This document shows, piece after piece, positions 1 to 11,239 of a DNA stretch of 64,000 bases. The stretch is from contig JANTQA010000060.1 in NCBI GenBank assembly GCA_027625915.1, positions 5,642,001 through 5,706,000 of the forward strand, written 5' to 3'. Positions within the stretch are counted from its first letter, which is position 1. Each line of letters opens with the position of its first letter. The notes beneath the pieces are model-generated. The model worked only from the letters and a program-made list of their open reading frames with translations, did no database searches and was not told where the DNA came from. The position numbers were made by a program, and so were the translations under genes. The stretch comes from Anaeramoeba flamelloides. Its lineage: Eukaryota; Metamonada; Anaeramoebidae.

Positions 1-178
1 CTTTATTTTGGAAAACAATATTAACTCATAATCAGTAATATAATCAAAAAAAATATTCAAAATCCCAAATATCTGAAATTTAAGAGATCTTTTAGATCTC
101 AAGATCTCAAGAGATAATTACCTGTAGAATTTTGAAAGCCATGCTTCTCTCTACTGTATATTTATTTTCGATATCCCT
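1..178. other. Window edge, no gene seen
   Basis: A+T-rich sequence before the first foldback element. It holds a short GATCTCAAGATCTCAAGAGAT-like direct repeat near 85-115 and no reading frame of note. Confidence 0.5.
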
Positions 179-754
179 TAAGGTTTACAATCCCTGAAAT
201 CTGAAAAAAGATTACCTTGTGTTGGAGGTTTTGACCACTTGTCAATTTAATTCTTATCTGATTAATCTTGTCATTGGTATGAGTTTTAAAGAGTTGTTCA
301 AAATGGCAATTTTTGATAATTGATTTTTTTTTTTACGTAAAATCTGATTGAAGAGTGTAAGATTAATAGATTGGTAGGTATTGTTAAAGAAGAAATTTTT
401 TGATGTTTTTGGGTTGTTGAAGAAAATTATGCTTTACTTTTTAGTCATTTAACTAAATGAAAAAATAAAATTTTTTTTAAAAAGCTCCAAATAAAGCCAA
501 ACATAATTAAAAATTTCAATCAACAACACCCAAACCACATTTTTTTATAACTTAAGTTAGAGCCAATTAACCTTACGTTCTTCAATTTGTCTTTTGGAAA
601 AAAAAAAAATCAATTATCAAAAATTGCCATTTTGAACAACTCTTAAAACCCATACCAAAAACAAGATTAATCAGATAAGAATTAAATTGACAAGTGGTCA
701 AAACCTCCTACACAAGGTAATCTTTTTTCAGATTTCAGGGATTGTAAACCTTAA
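179..754. repeat. Foldback (long inverted repeat) element upstream of the phospholipase B-like gene
   Basis: Two arms of about 155 bp, 179-334 and 600-754, are reverse complements with only a few mismatches. The outer end reads AGGTTTACAATCCCTGAAAT and the inner end reaches a T/A homopolymer. The spacer (335-599) is itself loosely palindromic, so the whole unit is one large diverged palindrome. It ends only 45 bp before the ATG of the next gene and so must form its promoter or 5' leader. A weak relative of the outer end (TTTACAATCCCTG) lies at about 24030. Most likely a non-autonomous DNA element; no transposase is encoded. Confidence 0.8.
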
Positions 755-798
755 AAAGATTCACAACTTTATTATTTTTCTATTTTTGTTTTTTTAAA

Positions 799-3700
799 AT
801 GAAAACTTTTCTATTTTTGCTTTTTATCTCATTTACCTTGTTTACTTATTGCACAGAATCATTAAGCGAAGGGTCTGTTTATTATAATTCACAAGCCAAT
901 ACCTATTCTTTTGAAGATGTTCTTGATCAACAGGCAGCATCTTATGGGCGCTATAATGATGCTTTATTTGAAAAAGGATTTGGAAAACTCCATCTGTTCA
1001 CAAATGGTCAATACGATGACTATATTCAAATGTATGCTGCTGGCTACTTAGAAGGGCACCTAACACAAAAAAGAATCTGGGATCAATTTTCAAATTTTCA
1101 AAACGGTTCTCTGCATGAATTTAATTCGACAGTAATAATTTTGCTCAAAAAAATAAAAACCAAATCAATTAAATTTATTCAATTTTTTGATTTTTCTTAC
1201 AATAGATTTGGCCAATAAAATTAGTTGACTGGATACAAAAAAACATTGAATATACTCGCCAACAATGCGAAAGCCCAGCTGACAATTTGTATGGGCAATT
1301 TTGTTATAACTTAAAACAGTTTGACGGACTTTTAGATGGTTTGTTTTTTTTCTCTTTTTTCATTGTTTGTTTTTTTTTTTTTTGATACACAATTGTTGTG
1401 TAAAATTTTTTATGATTGAAAGATCTACATTTAGAGTGTTAAAAGCTTTTATATTAGTATTATCGAAACAGCAATAACTGTTTTCAAAATTTGTTTGACA
1501 TTTTTTTCGCTTGGCTTTTTCATTTGAATCTTTTTCTTGGATCGAAAGATCCCTTGAGTTTTATTTGAGAAAGCGAATTTTTTCCATCTTTACTTGAGGT
1601 TTTTGAAAAAGATTACCCAAATTCTGTTTGATGAAAAATAATATTGATCAAAATTTTCATTCAACATTCCATAAATTCCTTAAAGATCTCAAGAAAATAA
1701 AACTCTTCAAAAGACTAAATTGGTTTTATTGTGGTTTCACCTTTTAGGACTGTTATTTGACCAATTGATTTGAATTCTTATGATTTTTGAATTTGAAAAG
1801 TTGAATGAAAATTTTGTTACTTTTTTTTGTAACTAACGGTAAATAGGAGAAAAGAATGAGAATAAAAGTATTTACAAACGACTTGAAGAATATAATTGGA
1901 ATTTATCAGCAATACAAAGAAAAATATTTGGTAAAAAAAAGTCCAACACAATTTTTAATTTGTAAAATTACTAAAGATTCAAAAGGAAAATCAATTGGTA
2001 AAAGAAAAAATAAATGATTGAAGACAAAATGAAGCAAAACTAAGATCAATTAATAAAATAATATCTAAATAAATAAAGAATAAATGGGACTAAACACAAT
2101 AATAGTTTTTTTTAATACTTTCTTTTTGAATTAAGATTTTTTTCTTTGGTTGATTAGTCATTAAATATTTGTTGAAAAAATTGACTATTTTTGAGATCCC
2201 TAAAACCACTCATAACATTTCGATAATAAAAGTGAGATCCAAAATTTTTTTGTTGATTCGATTGAAAATAATATGAAGAGTATTTTCTTGAAACCTTTCT
2301 CAGAAATATATGAATCCCTAAAAAAACATCCTATATCGAAAATATTCTATTTTTTTCAAATGCATCCTAAATTATAAAGAATACCCTTTAAAAGGTACAG
2401 GGCATCATTTTTTGTATTGAATTTTATCATTGAAAAAAAAAAAAATCTTAAATGTTACAAAATCTTGTTAAAAATTTTCATCGCTCTATACTCTTGTTAA
2501 TTGGGTTTTAAAAAGCAAATTGGCTTTTAAAACCATTACTTTTTAACAAATTGAATCAAAAGAATATGAAGAATAATCCTCCATACCTGTTCTAAAAATT
2601 TTCAATAAAATAAATAGTTTTAGAAAGAATCTGTATAAAATTTTCTCAAAAAAAAACTAAAAAAAAAAATTCACAATAGAAGATTTCAAATTAAAATTCC
2701 TTATAAGTATATTATTAAATTAAATAATCATGATTCAAAAGTTTTTTTTTTATTTTTTAATCTAAAAAGTATATCTTTTAAAAACTTGTCTTTTACTTTT
2801 GATATTATTTTGGTTTTAGAAAAAAAAAAAAAACATTAAAATATTGGAATTATTTTGACTTATTTTTTGAAAATAATTTGTTTTTTTTTGTTTTCTGAAA
2901 ATAAATTTAAAAATTTACTCAAAATATCGATAATATGTAATGCCAAACAATAAAAACAAAAAAAAAAACACCAGTAAACATTTATTTCCAATGATTTTAG
3001 ACTGTTTGAAAAAATTTGAATATTTTCCGTTTTCGGGGTTTTTACAATTTTCCGAAATATAAACTCTATTTCAAAATAATTAACCCGTTAAAATTCAAAT
3101 TTTGAAAATAAAATTTTTTATAAATTGAAGTTTTCTATTATAATTAAAAAAAAATATTATTTTAATATTCGGTTCTATATACTAGAATATTTGTTTTTCA
3201 TCTCAAAATAAAATGTAAAAAAAAGTTATCAAAACAATTAAAAAAAATTGGGCTATTTGTTATGAAATTTAGTTTTTTACAAAAGGTTTTTTGGAAAAAA
3301 ACAAAAAAAAAAAAAAGAAAAAAAACTTTTTTTAAAAGTATAAAAACAAATAAATATTTACCATATAATAATATTATATCGATTCAAAATAGGGTATAAC
3401 GAAGCAGCATCCTTAAGCGAACAAATTTCTGAATTGGGATTATGGTTACTTCAATCACAAGGAGATCTGGATGATCTCGGTATTGCTGTATTCCTTGATT
3501 CAGAGGATAAACAAGAAAGGGAGGAAGCAAGATCAAAAGTATATAGTAGTGAATGGCACGATAGTCATCACCACTGTACAGGATTTGTTAAAGTGTTGCC
3601 TGACCATTCGGATATTTTCTTTTCACAAGTAACTTGGAGTGCCTATTACACTTTGAGCCGGATCTTTAAACAATATACCTTTAATCTAGTAAATTATGGC

Positions 3701-5725
3701 ACACAAGCAAAAACAATTGCATTTTCTTCATACCCAGGATTATTATTTTCAGTTGATGATTTTTATATAACAGATCAACAACTTTGTGTTCTTGAGACCA
3801 CTTTTAACATTTTTAATGATAGTCTTTACATAAAATATGTTACACATAATACTGATACCATTTTGACATGGCTAAGAATGCAAGCAATAAATAGATTAGC
3901 TGTTTCAGGCAAAACCTGGGTAGATAACATGAAAAAAGTTAATTCTGGTACTTATAATAATCAAGTAAGATAATTCAATAATTTTTTTTTTTTTTTTATT
4001 TAACGTTATTGTTTGAAATATTTCATTTTCTCTGAAAAAAAAACAAATCATTCGCAATACATGTACAAATATTTGCTGGTTACTTGATATTTATTATTAA
4101 AGTATCTCTAATAGAAATAAAATACCAAACCGAAAAAATATCTAAATTTATTATAGATTTCGAAATGAATCCGAATAATGATAAAACTAAAAAAAATTTA
4201 ATTCAAATATATATATATATATATATCACAGGTATTACATGTTTTCGTTTCAAAAACGCGAAAGATGTATAAATACGCGTTTTTTCACTTTATATATATA
4301 TATTTTTCGTTTAATTCGTTGTTTCGTTTTTTGTTTTTTTGAAAAAGTCCTCGAATTCTTTTGAAATCATGTTTTTCGTTTCTGAGATATGAAAAAACGC
4401 AATTGAAAAAACTTAAAAACAACGAAAAAACAAATTTAACACAGGAAGTATGCAATAACTTTAAAAGAGTTTTTAAAAATGCGAATTCGTGATTTCCCAT
4501 TTAAGTAGGAGTTTTTGGTTTTAAAACATGATGGAAATGGTTTTATTTTCTATTTTTAATATGCCAAAAACACACAAAGTAGATAACAGTATAAAAATCT
4601 TAAAAAGTGTAAACTTTTTAACACCCAGAAAAGAATTATTTTTTTTTAAATGACTATTTGAGTTGAAAAATAGTTCAAAATATAACTATATTTCATCAAT
4701 TAACATTCCTAATAATTTTTTTTTTTATTGATCACAAAAAAAATATGAAAAATTATTTACTTAAAAAATTTTTTTCCTAATTTCAAATTTGGAAAATGTA
4801 AACACTAATTTTTTTCATCATATGACTTCCCCTTTAACTTATGAGCAATACAATTATATGAATTTTTTTTTTTTTTTTTGAGATTTTAACACCCGTTTTA
4901 ACCTAATTTTTTTTAACATAACCCATACCCGTATTAATTGTTTCTAAAAAGTTATTTTCTTAGTATCCTTTATTAATTTTTATATTCACAATACTTTCAT
5001 TTTTTATTATTTACTTTTTTGACAAAATTCTTTTCAAACATTTTCTTTTGTTGCTTTTTTATCTAAAATTTTCACTAATTCACAATTTTAAAAAATATTT
5101 TTGAGTTAAATGACGAAAACAAATTCAAAGCGCGTGGTAACATAAGTATTAACTCTATTTCTTTATTAAATTACTTTTAGGAATAATAATATTATTTCTT
5201 TATTCAATTTCGATATTACATTATAATATTTATTTAATTCAATATAACAAAGGGGAATTTATGAACCCAGAAAAATAAATTTACAACACTCAATCCGTGT
5301 CAATAGAAGGTTTAACTTAATGTATCTGGTAAATTTGTTTTACAATCATTAGAATTTAATTGATTTTTTTTTTTGTTTATATTTTTTTTTTGTGATTGAT
5401 CATAAATTTTATATCTAAATAATATCTCATGACATCAAATTATATTAAATTTCATGATTTTTTTTTGGTAATTTCTTGTTTGATAACAAGTCAAAATAAA
5501 TACATACAATAAATTATTCTTTCAATTATTTCAATTATTTTTATATTTAATTTATTGATTTTTTGTTTCCAGTTATTGTGGTATTTTTGAGATATACTAC
5601 AATAAATAAATCAATCAACAATAAACAAGAATTTTCGAAAAAAATCTTTAAACTATGGTGTCGAAACGGAACAAATTTTACCCCTTTGGAATTTTCCCTT
5701 TTAACAAAATTTTCCTACATATACA

Positions 5726-5771
<46 letters not shown>

Positions 5772-8700
5772 CCAGAGAAACGAATTTTACGTGTCGCTCA
5801 CGCGTGCGCAAACGCGTTTCATGAAATCAAAAAAATCGTCATACCTGTGATATATATATATATATATATATATCCCTTAGCACCCCAAATAACCTAAAAA
5901 CATTTCAAACAAAAATTTTAATTTGAAATGTTATCAAAGGATAATAAGGTATAGAATTAATAAAAAATTATCTTAGAAAGAAAATTTTATAATTAAAAAT
6001 TGTATAGTTACTTAAAATAAAAAAATAATTTGAAAAAAAATTTTCAACATTGGGAATTTTTTTTTTGGTTATTGTGATTTTATTATTTTTACAAATTTTG
6101 TCAAAATAAATTTTTTTTTTTTTTTGAAAAGTTTGTCTAGACATCAAAAACCTCTTATTTTTAACATTTAAAACACATCATACTTTACTGGAAATTTTTT
6201 GGGGGCCCTTTGCACCCCAAAATTGCCTAAAATGCTTGATTAAATAATTTATTCATTATAAAAGTTATTATAACATCACATAGAAATTTTGTTTTATCAA
6301 CTGTTTACTATTCAATATCAATCTCTATATTAGACTCTAAATAATTTAAAAATAAAAAAAAATATAAATTAAATTAGAAAAAAAAATCAAATTTTTTTTC
6401 ATTGCAAAATTTTACAATTTTTCAACAAGATTTTTTTTCAATTTTAAATGATTTGTTCAATAGTTCGAGTCAGATTAAGAATTGATTTTTTTTTTTTTAT
6501 TTTTTACAATTTTTTAATTTTTGACTTTTTAAAATCTAGACATAAAATAAACAATATTCTTGAATTAGAGACCATATATCAGAACTAATTTAACAAGATC
6601 TGGATTAATTTATTAAGAAAAAATCCAAATATCGCAAATATATTATTCAAATTTTTACCAATAACAAAATGCAATAAAAAAAATTTGGTTTCAGAGATTA
6701 TTTTATTATATTGGAATAATATTTAAGAGTTATTTTTTATTTTATTTTAAATTTAGGTATAAATATTTTATCGATTAAAAAGTAATTTATATTTGTTTTA
6801 TTCCAATTTAATAAATTGAAATTATTTTACATTTTTTTTTTTTTTTTTGATTTTCAATTATTATCTATAGTTTAAATAAAAGTTCTAGAAAATTAATCAT
6901 ATTAAAAATTTAATTTTGACCTAAAGAAATAAATTTCATTTTTCTCTTAATTAGATATTTATTGAAATTTTTTCTAAAAAAAAATTAAATTTCAAAGTAA
7001 TTTATTTTTTTATTTATTTTTTTTATAATAAAATTAGCAAAATTTTTTGGTGGTTATAATTAATAAATCAACGTGTTGAGTTTTGAATTACTATTATTGT
7101 AATAAAATTTCTGATTTAAAAAAATAAAATAAAAATAAAAATCTTTAAAAAAAAATGTAAAAATGAATAATTATTATTTTGTTTTCCAATTTCAAAAAAA
7201 AATCAATAACTTAACTACTTTATCTTTGAACTATTTTGACTTTTTATTATAATTCAAATCTGGATTAAAGACAAATAAGAAAATTAATATATTAGTAGAT
7301 CAATATCATTTTAAATCTAATTTAAAAAACTTGATGAAATTTAGGCAAATCCGGGGTGCTAAGGGATATATATATATATATATATATCTTGTTATCTGGT
7401 TAGAGAAACAAAACTCATTTAAAATTTTCAACTTGATAAAGTTAAAACCAATTCCAAAAAACTAATCAATATCTTTCAACAAATAATTTTTCTCATGGGT
7501 TTAAAAAGCAATTTTTTATAGCTGTTTTATATAATCAATTATTATATGGATTTCAAATATTTGATTTGACAAAAAAATATTTCAATTCAATAGATGTGTG
7601 GACTAATAAAAAAAATTAAAATTTTTGTTAATCAATCCCCATTCACCAAAGATTTTTTATAAATCAGAAACTAAAATTGATTGAGCTTGAATATCAATTT
7701 ATATAAAAAAGATTCAATCTAATTCAAAAAATAAAAAATTTAGATTTTAATTAAATCATTAATAATCTTAAATTTAGAGAACAAAAATTAGAAAATATTA
7801 ATTGGTACTCGAAAAATTCAAAAAAACAAGAAATTGAACTAGAAAATCTCAGAATTAAAAAATTAAACAATAGTTAATGTTGAAATTTATAATTTGGTTT
7901 TCCAAAATTTAAAAAAATGTGGTTAAATCGAAAATTTTACACAATTTCTTTGAATTTTGGAAAATCTCCATTATTTTTTCGAGAATTCAAAATTATTGAG
8001 TAAAAATAAACATTTTACTACATTCTTTTAAATTCTGGAAAAAATAATGGAGATTTTCCAAAATTCAAAGAAATTGTGTAAAATTTTCGATTTAACCCAA
8101 TTATTTTAAATTCTGGAAAGCCTAATTACAAATAACATTTAAAATGGAAGAGTTCTACTTCGATTTTAAAACTCAGAAAATTTATAAATTATTTATAGTA
8201 ATGCTTTGATACATGTATAAAGTTAAATCAAAATTTTGTAAATTGTAAAAAAAATTTAAATAATTTAGATTCCATTGAAGATTTTGATACTTTTCTAAGG
8301 AATTTTCAATTCGATGAAAATATTCAAAAAATCTGGATACCTGAATTAAAAAAAAATAATTTTATATCTAATATATTAACAAATAAAAATATTCAACACA
8401 TTATTAGAAAAAATACTCATGATTTTTATTGTACTTAATGAATAAAATATTTATTTTTGATTCTTTAATAAAATTCATAAATAAAAATTTAAAAAGTAGA
8501 GAAGTGCTGTAGAGTTCCATTAAGTGCCTAGATTTTCTAGAGGTTTTCTATTTTATTTGTTAAGTGTTCTAAGTTTTCTTGAGGCTTTTTGTTTTATTTG
8601 TGAAGTGTTCTAGGTTTTTTTTGAGGTTTTCTATTTTATTTGTGAAATGTTCTAGGCTTTTTTTAACTTTTTGAAATAAACAGAAAATTTTAATAAATTT

Positions 8701-10504
8701 TCGGTTAATTTCAAAAGGTAAAAAAAAACTAACGAAAATCTATTGATTTCCCAAATAAATAGAAAACTCAAAAAAACCTAACTAAAATCTATTGATTTTC
8801 CAAATAAACAGAAAATTCATGAAAAACCTACTTGAAGTGCCTAGGTAATTTATAATTTTTGAAATGAAAAGAAAAAAATAAATAAATTTTCTTTTCTATT
8901 TCAAAAAGTAAAAAAAACCTAACAGCTATTTTCTCTAATTCTTGTTTCTGTTTCGAAAATCTATTGATTTTCTAATCAAAACAGAAATTAAAAAAAACTA
9001 ACTAAAATCAAACGATTTTTCAAATAAATAGAAAACTCAAGAAAAAATAATGGCTCTTTTCCAAAATTCATAAGAATTGAGTAAAATTTTTGATTTAACC
9101 CAATTCTTTTAAATTCTGGAAAATCTAACAGAAAATAAAAAGAGTTAACAACCCCCCCCCCCCCATAAGTAATTAAACAAAAAAAAATAAATATTTTTTT
9201 TCAACATTAGAAAATTTTTAAAATGGTGATATTTACGTTTTTAAGTGGTTTAATGACGGGGAAACTAATTGATCCGAAACATACAATACAAATATCACTC
9301 TTTCAAGTTGATTTATTTAATTACATATTCATTGGGTGTTCTGCCCTTAATAAATATGTTTTTTTATTTGTATATATTATCATAATTTTCTAAAAATAAG
9401 TCATCTCAGCTGTATGTCTTATTTCAATCTGTAATTGTTGCAAACTCAAATTTTACTATTTATTTTTTTTTTGTAATCAAGCAATTTTGATTTGGTGAAT
9501 GTATTCAAAATGCTCATTTTTTTTACCTATTGAAAAAAAAATTTTCAAAATTATTTGCATTTTAATTGATTTAAATTTATTATTTAATTTATTTTGAGAA
9601 TTATTTATTGAAATTAATTCAAATTTAATTATTATTATTATTATTATTATTACTATTTCATTTTAGTATTTGGTTTTAGACATGAAAGAATTTACTCCTG
9701 GAAGAAAATTAAAAGAAGGATTACTTTGGGAATTAGAAATGATCCCAGGATTTACGTATTCACAAGAAAGAACCAAAGGATGGCTAAATACAAAAACATG
9801 GTATCCAAGTATTAATACACCAGAAAACATAACATTATTTAATTTGGCTGGATTCCCCGCAAAAGTTAAAGAAGATGGAGAGTTAGTTTTTAGCATTGTT
9901 TTTTTTTTTTTTTTTTTTTCTTTTTCTCTGTTTTTTCCTTTTCCTTTTCCTTTTCCTTTCCCCTTTCCCTTCTCCTTCCGTTTTCCTTTCTCCTTTCTCT
10001 TTTCAAATCAAGATAACTTAATCTAATCTAATGCGATCTATCAAAATTCATAAAAATTATCTCGACAATAATTATTTTTTAATTTCTAATTTTAGCTATT
10101 GGTCATACTGGTATAACGCCCGTATGAAAATTATGGAAAGAGACGCCTATGATAAGATTCAAAATTATGATGATTTCAAATCATTTATGAGATATAATAA
10201 TTATTTAAATGATCCTTTGTCAAACGATGATCCAGCACAATCAATTGCTTCAAGATATGACTTGAGAACATCAAATACCACCAAAAAGAAATTTAAAAAA
10301 GCACCATTTGGCGCCTTAGATGCTAAAACAACAAATTATCAAGATGTTCAAGAAATGAAATTTAGTTTAATCTCGTCCCCAACTTATGTTAATGATCTTC
10401 CCTATTGGAAATTTGGTGTTCCTCCTTTAGACATATGCCCTTGGCAAGGTTTACCACAAATTTGGAATTTTGATTGGGATGAATTCCAAATCATTTCCCT
10501 ATAA
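799..10504 (+). CDS. Phospholipase B-like (PLBD/laminin A family) lysosomal Ntn-hydrolase, five exons
   Basis: Exons by GT-AG splicing are 799-1131, 1206-1338, 3393-3964, 9667-9881 and 10096-10504; they join without a stop into 553 residues, close to the usual 550-590 of the family. A hydrophobic signal peptide occupies residues 1-20. Family landmarks run in order: AAGYLEGHLT in exon 1, LQSQGDLDDL and the presumed autocatalytic nucleophile Cys (about residue 217, in HHHCTGFVKVLP) in exon 3, then SSYPGLLFSVDDFYI and NSGTYNNQ up to the donor, LVLDMKEFTPG in exon 4, and MRYNNYLNDP and GLPQIWNFDWDEF in exon 5. Family members are secreted or lysosomal N-terminal-nucleophile amidase/phospholipase B-like proteins that mature by self-cleavage before the Cys. 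Intron sizes are 74, 2054, 5702 and 214 nt; intron 3 is packed with repeats. Family assignment is firm; the exact substrate is unknown. Confidence 0.93.
1339..3392 (+). other. Intron 2 of the phospholipase B-like gene
   Basis: GT-AG intron of 2054 nt, starting GTTTGT and ending ATAG. It is strongly A+T-rich with many A and T runs. No repeat family shared with the rest of the window and no gene was recognised inside it. Confidence 0.8.
4227..4290. repeat. CpG-bearing cassette between two (TA)n tracts, copy 1
   Basis: The segment starts ATATATCACAGGTATTACAT, carries AAACGCG and ATACGCG motifs, and is bounded on both sides by TATATA runs. The reverse complement of 5771-5850 starts in the same way (ATATATCACAGGTATGACG) and also carries AAACGCG, so the two are diverged inverted copies of one small element inside intron 3 of the phospholipase B-like gene. 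Confidence 0.45.
5714..5770. repeat. (ACAT)n-(AT)n compound microsatellite
   Basis: About eight ACAT units pass directly into an AT run inside intron 3 of the phospholipase B-like gene. It ends at the second CpG-bearing cassette. Confidence 0.85.
5771..5850. repeat. CpG-bearing cassette between two (TA)n tracts, copy 2
   Basis: It contains TCGCTCACGCGTGCGCAAAC and AAACGCG, a strong local CpG cluster in DNA otherwise almost free of G and C. (AT)n lies to the left and (TA)n to the right, and it is inverted relative to the copy at 4227-4290. Confidence 0.45.
5874..7365. mobile_element. Terminal-inverted-repeat element, about 1.5 kb, in intron 3 of the phospholipase B-like gene
   Basis: The left end reads CCCTTAGCACCCCAAATAAC. 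The reverse complement of the right end reads CCCTTAGCACCCCGGATTTG, and both continue with CCTAAA. Both ends abut (TA)n runs (to 5873 and from about 7366), so the insertion is in, or generated, a TA-rich target. A third copy of the terminus, CCCTTTGCACCCCAAAATTG at 6207-6226, lies inside, suggesting a second nested or deleted element. The interior is A/T-rich with no transposase frame, so it is non-autonomous. The end sequence vaguely resembles hAT-type termini, but the superfamily cannot be set. Confidence 0.65.
7921..8097. repeat. Perfect 59-bp inverted repeat (hairpin)
   Basis: Arms 7921-7979 and 8039-8097 are exact reverse complements, with a 59-nt spacer. The right arm and its 3' flank (8040-8119) recur in diverged direct orientation at 9045-9124. 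It lies in intron 3 of the phospholipase B-like gene. An arm this perfect in A/T-rich DNA implies recent origin or ongoing correction between the arms. Confidence 0.85.
8520..9010. repeat. Degenerate repeat array with opposed halves
   Basis: From 8520 to 8665 a unit of about 55 bp containing GAAGTGTTCTAGGTTTT and TTCTATTTTATTTGTGAA repeats three times. From 8700 to 9010 units with AAAATCTATTGATTTTCCAA, AAATAAACAGAAAA and AAAAAACCTA repeat about four times, partly as the reverse complement of the first set. No coding content. Confidence 0.6.
9152..9164. repeat. Poly-C run
   Basis: Thirteen consecutive C residues in intron 3 of the phospholipase B-like gene, conspicuous against the A/T background. 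Confidence 0.95.
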
Positions 10505-11239
10505 ACAATTTATCTATTTATAATATGAATTTGATATTTGCTTTTTCTTAAATAAGACTTTTAAAATCTTATTGGATATAAAAATTATAAAGATTCTCCC
10601 CAGTAATCCAAGTTTAAAATTACAATTTTTTTTCAGACAACTTTAAATAAATTATTTTGCAAGTATCATTTTTTATTAAATATTTTTTATTTTAGCCTTG
10701 TTTTTTATTCTTTCATTTTGAAAAGACAAACCCAGAAATTTAAACTCAGATTTCCAATAGTTTATATTTTTATGAATAAACTTTACTAGAACCTTTGTTT
10801 GAGAATAGGTAAATCAAGGAGATAAAAATTACACAAAAAATTCTTGAAAAAAAACAACATTGATTCAAATAAGTTTGTAGCTGGGAAACGATCACATTCA
10901 TCTTTTAACTCATAGACAAAAAAAAATAAACAACATAATAATAAAACGAGTTGAAATGACAGAATTTTCTTGAATACTAAACAATAATTGGAAAAAAACT
11001 TGAAACTAATTATCATACTAAAAAAGAATTCAGCGAAAAAATGGTCAAAATTAGGATTAGTAGCTTGAGAAGAAATATAAATATATTCAACAGTTAATTA
11101 AAAACTCAGTTCACAAACACTTACAACTTTTCGCTTCTAACAATTACAACTTTGTTGAATAAAAAAAATAAATTATTTTTTCTCATATTGTTTGGTTCTT
11201 TTCTTTTTTATTGTTATTTATTCTTATTTTGCTATCAAC
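10505..11239. other. Intergenic region between the PLB-like and USP-like genes
   Basis: A tandem, same-strand gap of 735 bp. It must hold the terminator of the first gene and the promoter of the second. A/T runs only; no recognisable element or further gene. Confidence 0.6.

Noticed and set aside
3434-3973. Stand-alone 179-residue protein in the PLB-like region
   Set aside because: It begins at a non-ATG codon and is exon 3 of the spliced PLB-like gene, ending at a GT donor.
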